Positions 33,485 through 43,019 of a DNA stretch of 64,000 bases are shown here, piece by piece (position 1 is the stretch's first letter; every line of letters begins with the position of its first letter). Made by a program: the position numbers and the translations under genes. The stretch covers positions 22,411-86,410 of the forward strand of contig JBBRPH010000016.1 in NCBI GenBank assembly GCA_038228295.1, read 5' to 3'. Under the pieces are notes generated by a model. The model ran no database searches, had not been told where the DNA came from, and saw nothing but the letters and a program-made list of their open reading frames with translations. Source of the DNA: JAICKM01 sp038228295 (lineage in GTDB: Bacteria > Chloroflexota > Chloroflexia > QHBQ01 > JAICKM01).

Positions 33485-35158
33485 TCACCGCTTCTTCAGC
33501 GCATCAGTGGTGTAGATGTTATCGAAGTTCCAGAGCATCCAGCCGGCGGTGTGATCGGCGTTGCTGATTTCGATCTGGCCGCGCACACGGCTGGCATCGT
33601 AGACCACGCCGTTGAGGGTGAAGTCTTGCAGCCAGGGGCGCAGTCGGGCGCTGCTGCGCAGCATCTTGGCCTGCGCAGCTTGCAACGTGTAGCCCACGAC
33701 CTCCGATGGATGCTCGGCAGGCTTGGGAAAGTCCAAGAAGCCGTCGGCGTAGTGCGACGGATAGGCCATAGGACAGATGTAATCCAAATGCTGGGCAAGC
33801 TGATCGAACTGCTGCCCGATACCGAGATCGTCTTTGACGATGGGGCTGAGGCCAAACACATCGGCGGCGATAAACACACCCTGGCGGGACAGGGTATCGT
33901 GCGCTTGGGTTAGAAAGCCGGTGATTGCAGCGGCACGCGTCTGGTCGGCGGGCACCCCGTAGTCAGTATCGGCTAGGTTGCCGTCTGAGGGAAAGCGCAC
34001 ATAATCAAACTGGATTTCGTCCGCTCCTAACGTCGCCACCTCTTTCGCGATAGCGATGTTGTAGGCCCATACCTCCGGCCGATGAGGGTTGACCCAATGG
34101 TGCCCATAGGCATCGGTCCACGGTCCGCCGGTGCTTTTGCTACGGATGGCCCATTCGGGGTGCGCTGCGGCCAGCTTTTCGTCCCAGAACAGCGCTTGCC
34201 GCGCGATGACATAGATGTTGTTTTTGTGCAGCGTGGCGATCAGGTCGCGCAAGTCACCGATGATCGGGTTGACGGCTCCGGCGGCCTGCACCTGTGGCAA
34301 GGCACTATTATAGAGCACGTAGCCCGTGGTGTCGGCTTTCACATCAATAACCATCGCGTTGATTTCCGTGTCGTTCGCCAGTTTGATCAAATTGAAGAAC
34401 TTGCCGCTCGACGCGATGGTATCGGCGTTGACATAGACGGCGCGCGCCGCGAACGGCGCCAGCGTTACGTTCTGTTGCGTGGTAGCGGCGAACTCCGTGC
34501 GCGTCACGCCATAACCCGGCGCTTTCACCAACAACTTATGATCGGTGCCGATGCCGCTCAGTTGGTAACTACCGTCTGCGCCGCTGCTGGTTAGCGCACC
34601 GCCGACCGCGATTGTGGCGCTGACCACCGGCCGGCCGGTGTTGTCGGTGATAGTGCCGTGCAGCGTATCGGGCACCAGATGAATATCGAGGCTGGGCCGG
34701 CCGGCCGCACGCACCTGTTGCGGCGCATAGCCGGGCTGCTGGATCAAAAGCACAGCGTTTGCATCGGGCACGTTGGGCAGAATAAAGCCGCCGTCCACCG
34801 CACTGGTAGTCGTCAGCACAGCCGGCGGGAGCGGTAATGCCTGGGTGGTTGTGCTGATGCCGGCCACCGTCGCGGACATGGTGGTAGCAATCGGCGCATC
34901 GGCTACGTGAGCCGCGTGTTCAGGCCCAGCGGCCAGCACCTGCACCGTCGCCCCCGCAACGGGGCCGTTAGTATACGAGTCCAGCACACGTCCATTGAAC
35001 TGGATGGCAGCGGTCGGAGGGCTGGTATGCGCCAGCAACAAGCCGACCACGGCCAACACCGCGATGACTAAATAGGGGACTACATTAGCCCCGCGCCGGG
35101 GCGGGCTATATCCGCCACCGCGTCCGTAGTCTGAAAAATATCGCTGCTGCCGTGGCAA
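33485..35158 (-). CDS. Membrane-anchored DUF4015-type putative glycosidase
   Basis: A 557-residue protein: an N-terminal membrane anchor (about residues 26-43), two carboxypeptidase-regulatory-like beta domains (about 50-230), and a TIM-barrel glycosidase-like domain (about 240-557). The last carries the family segments DEIQFDYVRFPSDG, IAADVFGL, YICPMAYPSHY and GWMLWNFDN. This family (GHL13/DUF4015) is predicted to cut polysaccharide; the substrate is not known. The TTG start is supported by TAGGAGG eight bases upstream. It follows a paralogue by 25 bases in the same operon. Confidence 0.88.
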   Translation of the reverse strand: MPRQQRYFSDYGRGGGYSPPRRGANVVPYLVIAVLAVVGLLLAHTSPPTAAIQFNGRVLDSYTNGPVAGATVQVLAAGPEHAAHVADAPIATTMSATVAGISTTTQALPLPPAVLTTTSAVDGGFILPNVPDANAVLLIQQPGYAPQQVRAAGRPSLDIHLVPDTLHGTITDNTGRPVVSATIAVGGALTSSGADGSYQLSGIGTDHKLLVKAPGYGVTRTEFAATTQQNVTLAPFAARAVYVNADTIASSGKFFNLIKLANDTEINAMVIDVKADTTGYVLYNSALPQVQAAGAVNPIIGDLRDLIATLHKNNIYVIARQALFWDEKLAAAHPEWAIRSKSTGGPWTDAYGHHWVNPHRPEVWAYNIAIAKEVATLGADEIQFDYVRFPSDGNLADTDYGVPADQTRAAAITGFLTQAHDTLSRQGVFIAADVFGLSPIVKDDLGIGQQFDQLAQHLDYICPMAYPSHYADGFLDFPKPAEHPSEVVGYTLQAAQAKMLRSSARLRPWLQDFTLNGVVYDASRVRGQIEISNADHTAGWMLWNFDNIYTTDALKKR

Positions 35159-35183
35159 CTTTACAACCTCCTACTGCCTGTTG

Positions 35184-37115
35184 TTACTTCAAGAATCCGT
35201 CGCCGGAATAGACATTACTGGGATCCCAGAACATCCACCCGGCGGCGCCCGTTTCATCGGCGGCCTGGATCTGCAAACGATACAGGTGCCCATCATAGGG
35301 CAGGTGATTCCAATCGAAGCCCTGCAACCAGGGCCGATATTTGGCCCGTTGGCCGGCGATCCGCGTTTGGGTATACAGCCCTGCCTGCTTAATGATCTCA
35401 TACGGATGGGAGTTAGGATCGGGGAAGCCCATCTCGCCGGCGCTAAAATGCGACGGGTAGATCATCGGGCTAATATAATCTGTGTTGCCGATTAGCGGGC
35501 CGAACACTTGCCCAATGATCCCGTTCAACGGCTTGCCGTCCTGATCGGGCCAAACGGTGTAGCCGAAGATGTCCATCGACATGAACGCATCGGTAGCATT
35601 TAGCATATCATGGGCCTCGCGCGCGAACTGGGCGATATATTGCGGCTTGCTGGTATCGTCTGCCGGCTGTGAAAAGCTCATATCACCCCACTTTTCGCCG
35701 GGAGCCGGGTCGGACGGGAAGCGGATGTAGTCGAATTGGATCTCATCGAAGCCCAATCCAGCCGCTTCGCGGGCCAACGCCAGCGGATATTGGCGTGCCG
35801 CCGGATTAGTCGGGTCCAGCCAGCGTTGCTGCGACAGTTGACCGCCTTTCCAGGGTTTGCCGGTCGCCTTGTTCTGCACCGACAAGCCGGGATTGGCCTC
35901 GGCCACGGCAGGCTGCATGAACGTGACCATGCGGGCGATTACATACAGGTTGTGTTTATGCAGACCGGCGACCACCTCCTTGATATTAGGCAAGGTTAGG
36001 CTGACCGCTTTGCTATCCTGAGCCATTTGCACGCCGGTCTGATAGACCACTTTCGCGTCGTCGTCTTGGATATTGAGGACGATCGCGTTGATCTCGGTAT
36101 TGTCGGCCAGGTCCATGATCGGCTTGTATTTCGGGTCGTAAGTAGCGGCGGCGGCGGTCATATAGAGCGCCTTAACGACAAACGGCTCCAGTGCGACATC
36201 CGCCCCGGCACTACGACCCAGCGGTACATGAGTCAGCTTGTAGCCGGGCATTTTGAAGGTCAGCATCGGGTTGAGCGGCGCGTTGTCAATGGCGTAGGTG
36301 CCGTCCGGCCCAGTCACGGCCAAGATCATCTTGCTGTTGGTGAAAGGAGTCGGCAGGGCAGGCGGCGGAGTAGGCGTGGCGGTGGGCGGGACGGGTGTGG
36401 CGCTCGCAGCCGGTACGGCAGTGGGCGTGGCGCCGGCGGTGGTATCAGTCAATACGAGGCCGGGTCGCCCGAGCGGCCAGGCGCCGAACAACAACGGAGC
36501 GCTGCTGTGGGGCGTCAGCGTCGGCGTGATCGGCGCCGTCGGGGCAGCATCCGCGCCGCCTGCCGACAAATCGATCCGCACGATTACGCCGTATAGCGGC
36601 TTGCCGGTGGCGCTGTCGGTGACACGACCTTTGATCGTCGTCGGGCGCAAACTGATATCCAGCATCGGCCCGCTACCGCTATCCAAGCTGACCGGGGCAT
36701 AGCCGGGCGCGGTCGCCTGCACCGGCGCGCCGGCGCTGACGGCACCCAGGCTATAGGCGCCGTCGGCGCCGCTATCGGTGGCGGCATCCGGGCCGGTCAG
36801 ATGGACCCCACCCAGCGGTTTACCGGTATACGCATCCAGCACATGACCGACCAGCGCGCGCGGCACAGCCGTGGCGGTAGGCGGCACAGCCGTGGCGGTG
36901 GGGGGCGCCGGTATATCCGTCGGACCGGCCTGCGTCGGAGCCGGGGTGAGCGCCGCTATAGGCGGGGCCGTCGTCGGCCCCGCCACCACGGGCGTAATCA
37001 CCGGCGTGGGACCGAAAATATCACAACCCCCCAACAACAGGGCCAGAGCCAGGCCCGCCGGCATGATACTACGACGAAGCAAAGGCGCAACGCGCCGGGA
37101 AATGCGCGGAACCAT
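35184..37115 (-). CDS. DUF4015-type putative glycosidase lipoprotein
   Basis: A 643-residue paralogue of the next gene. It has a lipobox (LLLGGC, Cys about residue 31), long Thr/Pro-rich linkers, carboxypeptidase-regulatory-like domains (about 88-165 and 165-315), and a barrel domain from about residue 320. The barrel shows DEIQFDYIRFPSDP, MSMDIFGYTVW, YISPMIYPSHF and GWMFWDPSN. The Asp and Tyr residues around the DEIQFDY strand are the likely active site by comparison within the pair. The ATG at 37115 has AGGAGG upstream. It is probably an outer-face enzyme acting on wall or extracellular glycan. Confidence 0.88.
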   Translation of the reverse strand: MVPRISRRVAPLLRRSIMPAGLALALLLGGCDIFGPTPVITPVVAGPTTAPPIAALTPAPTQAGPTDIPAPPTATAVPPTATAVPRALVGHVLDAYTGKPLGGVHLTGPDAATDSGADGAYSLGAVSAGAPVQATAPGYAPVSLDSGSGPMLDISLRPTTIKGRVTDSATGKPLYGVIVRIDLSAGGADAAPTAPITPTLTPHSSAPLLFGAWPLGRPGLVLTDTTAGATPTAVPAASATPVPPTATPTPPPALPTPFTNSKMILAVTGPDGTYAIDNAPLNPMLTFKMPGYKLTHVPLGRSAGADVALEPFVVKALYMTAAAATYDPKYKPIMDLADNTEINAIVLNIQDDDAKVVYQTGVQMAQDSKAVSLTLPNIKEVVAGLHKHNLYVIARMVTFMQPAVAEANPGLSVQNKATGKPWKGGQLSQQRWLDPTNPAARQYPLALAREAAGLGFDEIQFDYIRFPSDPAPGEKWGDMSFSQPADDTSKPQYIAQFAREAHDMLNATDAFMSMDIFGYTVWPDQDGKPLNGIIGQVFGPLIGNTDYISPMIYPSHFSAGEMGFPDPNSHPYEIIKQAGLYTQTRIAGQRAKYRPWLQGFDWNHLPYDGHLYRLQIQAADETGAAGWMFWDPSNVYSGDGFLK

Positions 37116-37169
37116 GAATCCTCCTGAGCGTGATCAGTGAATAGCCGTCTCAACCGAAGGCTCCGTGGT

Positions 37170-37199
37170 ATCATACGGGACACAAGGGTCGGGTGTCAA
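37170..37199 (-). promoter_or_regulatory. Promoter of the glycosidase pair
   Basis: On the minus strand TTGACA (37199-37194) and TATGAT (37175-37170) have an 18-base spacer, about 55 bases upstream of the lipoprotein start. Confidence 0.65.
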
Positions 37200-37379
37200 G
37201 CGCGATAACGCGCCGACAACTCCACGCATTATTAACCATTTACGGTGCTTGACAGTTCCCGACCGGCGGGCATTGCAGCAAAGAGAAGTAGCTTGCGGCG
37301 AACGCACCGCAAACAGCTAAAGCACGCGAAGATCGCTAAAATCTCTGCGTCTTCGCAGTGCAATCCTACGCTGTGGGGA

Positions 37380-38171
37380 TCAAGTCGCCAGGGTGCCGGC
37401 TTGGTCCAGCAGCGCTTTAATCTGGCGCACTGTGTCTACCGATTGGCCGCGATAGTGGTTGTTGGTGTAGATAAAGGTGGTCGGCGCAGCCTGCGTCAAG
37501 GCTTCGATCTTGGGCACCCACTCCTGCAACTCCTCGGTGGGATAGCTGTAACTGTAGCGTTGCCAGGCTTCGTCGTGCTGCCACCAGTCCTTATAGTTGC
37601 GTCCGTGGAAACGTACATAGGCCACGGGCGCAGTAGCGACCGCGATAGGCGGGATCAGCCCTTTGAGGTGTGGCTCGTCCACACAGCAGTAGCCCAACCG
37701 ATTGGCACGCAACAAGTCCATCGTCTCGTCGGAAATCCAGCCGGCGTTGCGGAACTCAATCGCCACCGGCAGGTCGCCCATCTGGTCACGGAACTGTTTG
37801 AGGTAGTCGCGGTTCGCGGCGCTCGGCTTGAACGAGTTCGGGAACTGGGCCGGCACACAGCCCAACTTGCCCGACTCGATCAGCGGAACCGGCGCGGCAG
37901 TGAACCGACCAAACAGCGCCGGGTCTTGCGCTTCGCGCTCGTGCGTCAGTTCTTTGCTCGCCTTGATGCTGAACACAAAATCGTCGGGCACATGGGCCGT
38001 CATATCGGCCAACGTGCGCGCACTGGGCATCCGGTAGTAAGTGTAGTTGATCTTGGTGGTCTTGAACTCACGCGCGTAAAAAGGCAGCATTTCGGTTTTG
38101 CCGATACCCTCCGGGTAATACGGTCCAATCCAATCGTCATAACTGTAGCCGCTAGTACCGACATAAAGCAT
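37380..38171 (-). CDS. DUF72 (YecE-like) protein
   Basis: A 263-residue TIM-barrel-like protein with the family's MLYVGTSGYSYDDWIGPYYP start, the NYTYYRMP segment, FVFSIKASKELTH, AIEFRNAGW, and an N-H-rich TNNHYRGQS near the C terminus. The reaction of DUF72 proteins is unknown. A GGGAGG site precedes the ATG. The gap to the next gene (37116-37379) holds a promoter and a GCGAAGA/TCTTCGC inverted repeat near 37327-37357. Confidence 0.92.
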   Translation of the reverse strand: MLYVGTSGYSYDDWIGPYYPEGIGKTEMLPFYAREFKTTKINYTYYRMPSARTLADMTAHVPDDFVFSIKASKELTHEREAQDPALFGRFTAAPVPLIESGKLGCVPAQFPNSFKPSAANRDYLKQFRDQMGDLPVAIEFRNAGWISDETMDLLRANRLGYCCVDEPHLKGLIPPIAVATAPVAYVRFHGRNYKDWWQHDEAWQRYSYSYPTEELQEWVPKIEALTQAAPTTFIYTNNHYRGQSVDTVRQIKALLDQAGTLAT

Positions 38172-38360
38172 GGTTTAGCCTCCCTTCCACTCGCCCTTCG
38201 CATAATCAAACCGCGTGCCGGCATCCTAGCAAGCCGTCGCACCGTAAAGGCCCCAGCGACCCCTGCACAGAAGCGCCGTAGTATGGTAAGATGGACCTAT
38301 ACAATCAGCTAAGTATTAACCCGATTTCCGGTTTCTCGTTACACGAAAGTAGACAGAGCC

Positions 38361-40019
38361 ATGAGTCAATTGATCGTCCTCGGCCTGGGGCCGGGCGCCT
38401 GGGAACAGATGACGCTGGAAGCGCGCGAGGTACTGGGCAATGCGCGCACCGTCTGGCTCCGTACCACCACTCACCCCACCGCCGCGCACTTGCCGCCGCA
38501 CCTACGGATCGAGAGTTTCGATTATCTGTATGAACGTGAAAGCGACTTCGGGACCGTCTACGGGCAGATCGCGGAGGCGCTGCTGACACAAGCCCAGGCT
38601 GCCGCGCCCGATGCGGCCCCGCTGGTCTATTGCGTGCCTGGTCATCCGCTAGTCGGCGAAGCGTCCGTGCGTCGTTTGCTGCCGCTAGCCCGCGCCGCCG
38701 GGATCGTGGTGCGCATCGTGGCCGGGCTGTCGTTCCTGGAGCCGGTCTGCACCGCGTTGGAGTTGGACCCGTTGGCGCAGGGGTTGCAGATCCTCGACGG
38801 CACGGAACTGGTCGGCGTGGGCGATCCCACGCCCGATTCCAGCCGCTGGCTCAAACCGGGTGTGGACGAGACCGCGTCGGACCCTGCTGCGGCGCGGGAG
38901 CCGTTCCTGTTCAGCCCGTTCACCGTGCCGGTGCCGCCCGAAGCCTTCCCCACCCTGGCCGGCCTCAGCCCGCTGCTGCCTGCGCTGATCACGCAGGTCT
39001 ATAGTGACGCGGTGGCTGGGGCGGTCAAGCTAGGGCTGCTCGAAAAATACCCGCCTGATCACCCGGCACGTTTGGTCATGGCGGCGGGTGTGCCGGGGCA
39101 AGAGCGCGTGTTGGATGTGCCGCTGGCCGAATTGGATCACGGCCACGGCATCAACCACCTGGCCTGTGTCTACCTGCCGCCGCTCGATCCACTGGCCCAC
39201 CCGCGCGACCTCGACTCACTGGTCTATCTGATGGGCCGCTTGCGCGGGCCGGGCGGCTGCCCATGGGACCGCAAGCAGACACATGAGTCGCTGCGCCGCT
39301 ATCTGCAAGAAGAAGCCGCCGAGGCGCTGGATGCGATAGACGCGGGCGACCCGGCTGCGCTGGCCGACGAGTTGGGCGACGTACTGTTGCAGGTGATTTT
39401 CCACGCCCAGGTCGGCGTATCGGCCGAAGAGTTTACGCTAGGCGACATCGTGGCTGCTATCGTCGGCAAGTTGGTGCGCCGCCACCCGCATATCTTTGGT
39501 ACGGTCAGAGTGGCCGATGCCGAGGGCGTGACGCGCAATTGGGAGGCCATCAAGGCAGCGGAACGGCAGAGCAAAGCGGATGCAGCGTCGGCCGACCCGG
39601 ATGCGGATTTGGAAGCGACCGCCGACTTGCGCCGAGTGCCCCAAGCATTGCCGGCGCTAGAACAGGCATTGCGTATTTCGGAGCGCGCCGTCCGCGCCGG
39701 CTTCGAATGGGATGATCAGGCCGGCGTGTTTGCCAAGCTGCAAGAAGAATTCGAGGAACTGCGCGCAGCGGTCACGCCGGATCACCGCGCCGAGGAGTTC
39801 GGCGATCTGCTGTTCACGCTGGTGAACGTGGCGCGCTGGTGGGGACTGAACCCTGAAGCCACCCTCCGCGCGACCAATCGTAAGTTCATCCGCCGGTTCG
39901 CCGGCATGGAGCGCCTAGCCCAGGCCGCCGGCCGGCGCCTCGCCGACCTACCCGTGGCCGCGCAAGAAGAGTACTGGCAAGCCGCCAAACGCGCCGAGCG
40001 GGCGGACGGTGCTGTGTAG
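38361..40019 (+). CDS. Tetrapyrrole-methylase-like/MazG fusion (YabN type)
   Basis: A 552-residue two-part protein. Residues 1-265 form a tetrapyrrole (SAM-dependent) methylase fold (QLIVLGLGPGAWEQMT, PGHPLVGEASV). Residues 285-545 hold MazG nucleotide pyrophosphohydrolase (GGCPWDRKQTHESLRRYLQ, EEAAEALDAID, LADELGDVLLQV) with a second MazG repeat (EFGDLLFTLVN) near the end. MazG clears non-standard NTPs; the role of the methylase half in YabN proteins is not settled. It is transcribed alone; a weak hairpin TTTTGTA/TACAAAA follows at 40029-40052. Confidence 0.92.
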   Translation: MSQLIVLGLGPGAWEQMTLEAREVLGNARTVWLRTTTHPTAAHLPPHLRIESFDYLYERESDFGTVYGQIAEALLTQAQAAAPDAAPLVYCVPGHPLVGEASVRRLLPLARAAGIVVRIVAGLSFLEPVCTALELDPLAQGLQILDGTELVGVGDPTPDSSRWLKPGVDETASDPAAAREPFLFSPFTVPVPPEAFPTLAGLSPLLPALITQVYSDAVAGAVKLGLLEKYPPDHPARLVMAAGVPGQERVLDVPLAELDHGHGINHLACVYLPPLDPLAHPRDLDSLVYLMGRLRGPGGCPWDRKQTHESLRRYLQEEAAEALDAIDAGDPAALADELGDVLLQVIFHAQVGVSAEEFTLGDIVAAIVGKLVRRHPHIFGTVRVADAEGVTRNWEAIKAAERQSKADAASADPDADLEATADLRRVPQALPALEQALRISERAVRAGFEWDDQAGVFAKLQEEFEELRAAVTPDHRAEEFGDLLFTLVNVARWWGLNPEATLRATNRKFIRRFAGMERLAQAAGRRLADLPVAAQEEYWQAAKRAERADGAV

Positions 40020-40086
40020 CTTATAAACTTTTGTAACTAAATGGCTACAAAAACCCGCAAATGGGCGTAGTAGGAGTACAATTCGC

Positions 40087-40116
40087 TTGACATTAGCACC
40101 CCCAATTTGGTACTAT
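40087..40116 (+). promoter_or_regulatory. Promoter of the cold shock gene
   Basis: TTGACA (40087-40092) and TACTAT (40111-40116) with an 18-base spacer. The start codon lies about 185 bases downstream, giving a long untranslated leader (about 40123-40303). Confidence 0.7.
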
Positions 40117-40303
40117 TTTAAGTAGAAGTGGGGATTGTCAGTCCAGGTAAACCGTCGCAGCGAGACAATCGCCTCCCCCCCGGCCACCATCGGGCCACGC
40201 CCACACTTCCCCGGATTGTGAGCATCCCGCGCCTTTCCCGTTGGGAAGGGTAGCGTGTCTGTATCGCGTAAGTAGTAGAACTGTAGTAGAAAGGTCTCGA
40301 ACA

Positions 40304-40576
40304 ATGGACAACGCCACCGACCGTACCCACGGCGTAGTCAAGTGGTTTAACGATAGCAAAGGCTACGGCTTTATCACCGGCCCCAACGGCGAAGACGTGT
40401 TTGTGCATTACAGCACGATCACCGGCGAAGGCTTCAAGACCCTCGCAGAAGGGCAAGAAGTCGAGTTCGATCTGCAAACCGGCCCCAAAGGCTTGCAAGC
40501 GGCCAACGTTCGCAAGTCCGCTCCCGCGCCGTTCCGCAGTGGAGTCATGACTGATGCTAGTCCGATGGGCTACTAG
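40304..40576 (+). CDS. Cold shock domain protein
   Basis: A 90-residue single-stranded nucleic acid-binding protein of the CspA family. It has HGVVKWFNDSKGYGFITG with RNP1 (KGYGFI) and RNP2 (VFVHYS) intact. A short extra C-terminal tail (after residue 70) is not part of the fold. The ATG at 40304 is chosen over a longer frame that runs into the leader. The long leader is like those of cold-inducible csp genes, which fold differently at low temperature. A terminator follows at 40599. Confidence 0.93.
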   Translation: MDNATDRTHGVVKWFNDSKGYGFITGPNGEDVFVHYSTITGEGFKTLAEGQEVEFDLQTGPKGLQAANVRKSAPAPFRSGVMTDASPMGY

Positions 40577-40578
40577 CA

Positions 40579-40669
40579 CGTAAAGCGTAAAACGTAAGCG
40601 GGCGGAGTCGCTAATAACGACTCCGCCCGTTTCGCTTTCCCACGTACACAATAAGTTTTACGTTTTACG
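40579..40669. repeat. Heptad inverted-repeat element around a terminator
   Basis: CGTAAAGCGTAAAACGTAAG (40579-40598) and its inverted copy (40650-40669) match at 16 of 20 positions. The element sits between the convergent csp and glycosyltransferase genes. Its right end supplies the last codons of the glycosyltransferase. Confidence 0.75.
40599..40632. terminator. Terminator between convergent genes
   Basis: A perfect 12-bp stem CGGGCGGAGTCG (40599-40610) with CGACTCCGCCCG (40618-40629), a seven-base loop and TTT. It ends the csp transcript. Confidence 0.85.
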
Positions 40670-41914
40670 CAGCGCCTGATCGTAGGCCGCTTCAGCCGCA
40701 GCCGCGAGGCGCGACCAGGGGAAGACGGTCCAGGCGCGGGCGGCGGCGGCCCGACCCAGCGCTCGGCGGCGAGCAGGATCGGCCAGCAGCGCTGCGACCC
40801 CGGCGGCCAGACCGGGCACGTCGCCCGGCGGCACCAGCAACCCGCTCTCGGCATCCAGATATTCGGCTACCTGACCGACCGCGTGAGCTACGATCGGTAG
40901 GCCCAGCGCCGCCAGATCGAGCAACTTGACCGGGCATTTAGCGCGGTTGAGCAGCGTATCGCGCATGGGATAGAGCGCTACATCGGCCAGCGCTAGCGTC
41001 GCCCCTAAGTCAGCACCGCCCAACCACCCGGTCATAATCACGCGGTCGCCCAGGCCAAGCGCCGCCGCCCGCGCCTGCAACTCGCGTTCCTCACCGTGAA
41101 ACCCCGCGCCGGCGACCAGCAACCGCAAGTCGGGTCGGCGGGGAGCCAGCGCCCGCAGCACGGCGAGCGGCCAATTTAGCGGAAACTCCACGAAGCGGGT
41201 CCAGAGCAGCAGCACCGGGGCATCTAACGCCAGGCCGTAGCGTGCACGTAAGGCGGCGCGGCGCGGTAGGTCGGCGGCGGCGGCGCGCCAGGGATCGTAT
41301 TTCGCGTGGCTCACCCCATTCGGCAGATAGTGGACCCGGCGCGGCGGCACACCCAGCCCCCAGAGTTGCGTTTGCAAGGTGCGACTGGCGACGGTGGCGG
41401 CGCCTGCCCAGCGTGGCAGCGTGGTTTCTTGCCACTGGAAGAACAGTCGTTGCGCCGCCGAATAGCTGCCCACCCGATTCCAGCCGCCGCGCCCCTCCCA
41501 GTCATCGGTGTCCAACACCCACGGCCGGCCGCGCAAGGTCAGCGCCAGCCCAGCCAGCCCGGCATAGGCTTTGGGTTTGAATACATGGATCACATTGGGC
41601 CGGCCGCGCAACGCCTCACGTAGCAGCGCCGCCGGCCGGCCGATCAGCCCGCCGGCCGGTCCGTGCAAACGCGGCGTGGGCAGTTCAATCACCTCTACAC
41701 CGCCCGCCGTCCAACGCCGCCCCGCCGGGTCCGCAGCGGGATCGTCCCACGGCGGCACGATCAGGCGCACCCGATGACCGCGCGCCGCTAACGCCTGCCC
41801 CAGCGGCAGCGCCCGCGCGCTCACCGTGCCCTTGGGCTGCAACCCGAACGGCGCGATAAACGCAATGCTGCGGATTGTAGGGGCGGGGTTGGGGGTTGCG
41901 GCTGCTGGGGTCAT
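40658..41914 (-). CDS. Glycosyltransferase family 4
   Basis: A 418-residue GT-B glycosyltransferase with an N-terminal acceptor domain (PFGLQPKGTVSARALPLGQALAARGHRV type) and a C-terminal donor domain. The donor domain has the RYGLALDAPVLLLWTRFVE strand, LADVALYPMRDTLLNRAKCPVKLLDLAALGLPIVAH (sugar-nucleotide-binding region with a Glu-to-Lys/Leu variation) and a Leu-rich end. It may work in cell-wall or exopolysaccharide synthesis; the sugar is unknown. It starts 10 bases after holA and is likely co-transcribed with it. Confidence 0.88.
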   Translation of the reverse strand: MTPAAATPNPAPTIRSIAFIAPFGLQPKGTVSARALPLGQALAARGHRVRLIVPPWDDPAADPAGRRWTAGGVEVIELPTPRLHGPAGGLIGRPAALLREALRGRPNVIHVFKPKAYAGLAGLALTLRGRPWVLDTDDWEGRGGWNRVGSYSAAQRLFFQWQETTLPRWAGAATVASRTLQTQLWGLGVPPRRVHYLPNGVSHAKYDPWRAAAADLPRRAALRARYGLALDAPVLLLWTRFVEFPLNWPLAVLRALAPRRPDLRLLVAGAGFHGEERELQARAAALGLGDRVIMTGWLGGADLGATLALADVALYPMRDTLLNRAKCPVKLLDLAALGLPIVAHAVGQVAEYLDAESGLLVPPGDVPGLAAGVAALLADPARRRALGRAAAARAWTVFPWSRLAAAAEAAYDQALRKT

Positions 41915-41924
41915 GGGTGCAGAG

Positions 41925-42971
41925 CTATTTCAGCCCGCGCGCCAAGTCCAGCACGAGCAGTTCGAGGGCGGCTTCACCGTCGGCTTGGCCGGTTTTGATC
42001 GCCTGGTCGGTTTGGAGCAAGCGCGTGTGTAGGGCACGCAGGCCGGCGGGCGTGTAGTGGCGCAGACTTTCGCCGGCCATTTTGGCGGCGTAGGGGTGCA
42101 TTGCCAGGCGCGCGGCAATCTCGGCGGAGGGCAAGCGGTGCACGGCCAACGCCTGCACCTGCAATAGCTTGCGGACCTGACTCGCGAGCATCCCGATGAT
42201 CGCAATCGGCACCACCCCGTCGCCGAGCAGTTCGTGTAGCAGCGATATCGCCTGGGCGGGACGGTTGTCGGAGGCGGCGTTAAGCAGGGCCAGCGTGTCG
42301 GCTTGGCGCGTCTGCGGTGTAAGCAAGCGCACTATCTCCGCGTCCACCAGCCCACCCTCGCCGACATACAGCGCCAGCTTGGTTAGTTCACCGGCCAGCG
42401 TTTCAGGGTCGGCGCCCAGGTGTTCGGCCAGCAGGCGCGGCACGTCGGGTTTGAGGCGCACGCCCTGCGCTTTGGCTCGGGCGAAGATCCAATCCTCGAT
42501 CTCGGTCGCTTTGGGCGCATCAAACACCTGCACCGTGCCCAGTTTGCTCACGACCTTGAGTAGCGAGTTGGTTTTGAGGATCGGGCCGCGCTCCCAGAGG
42601 ATGACCGTGGTGGTGGGCGCGATTTGGCCCAGCGCGGCGGCGAACGGGCGAGCGGGATCGTTTTTGCCCACGGTAGGCGCGGCAGTTGCTGCCGGATCAT
42701 CGCCGTCCACCGTCTCGTCGCCCACGCCGGCGGGTGCGGCTTTGCGCCGTTTCGCCTCGAAGCGCGTCAGCAGATCGTCCACCAACACCACGCTCTGCCC
42801 GCCGAAAAAGGGCATCACCATCACGGCGCGGGTCAGGTCGTCGGCACTACACTTCAGGCCGTCGAGCCGCGTCAGCGCCAAATCGTCGCCGGTGGGGAAT
42901 TGTTCCCGCAACAGTTCGGCACGCCGTTCGCGCACCGCCAGGCGGTCGGAGCCGTAAATCAGCAGCAACAT
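41925..42971 (-). CDS. holA: DNA polymerase III delta subunit
   Basis: The clamp-loader delta subunit, which opens the sliding clamp. The 348-residue protein has the N-terminal LLLIYGSDRLAVRERRAELL, the FFGGQSVVLVDDLL segment, LAEHLGADPETLAGELTKLALY (domain II/III) and a C-terminal helical collar domain. An acidic-Pro loop (about residues 77-106) is longer than usual. It lies downstream of the 6S-like RNA on the same strand. Confidence 0.93.
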   Translation of the reverse strand: MLLLIYGSDRLAVRERRAELLREQFPTGDDLALTRLDGLKCSADDLTRAVMVMPFFGGQSVVLVDDLLTRFEAKRRKAAPAGVGDETVDGDDPAATAAPTVGKNDPARPFAAALGQIAPTTTVILWERGPILKTNSLLKVVSKLGTVQVFDAPKATEIEDWIFARAKAQGVRLKPDVPRLLAEHLGADPETLAGELTKLALYVGEGGLVDAEIVRLLTPQTRQADTLALLNAASDNRPAQAISLLHELLGDGVVPIAIIGMLASQVRKLLQVQALAVHRLPSAEIAARLAMHPYAAKMAGESLRHYTPAGLRALHTRLLQTDQAIKTGQADGEAALELLVLDLARGLK

Positions 42972-42993
42972 TAGGCCGCCCTAACGATTAAAT

Positions 42994-43017
42994 AACAGAA
43001 AGCCCTAGCCGCAGGGC
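42994..43017 (-). terminator. Terminator of the 6S-like RNA
   Basis: On the minus strand GCCCT-GCGGCT-AGGGC (43017-43002) is followed by TTTCTGTTATTT. The stem is short (5 bp) but GC-rich. Confidence 0.6.
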
Positions 43018-43019
43018 AC

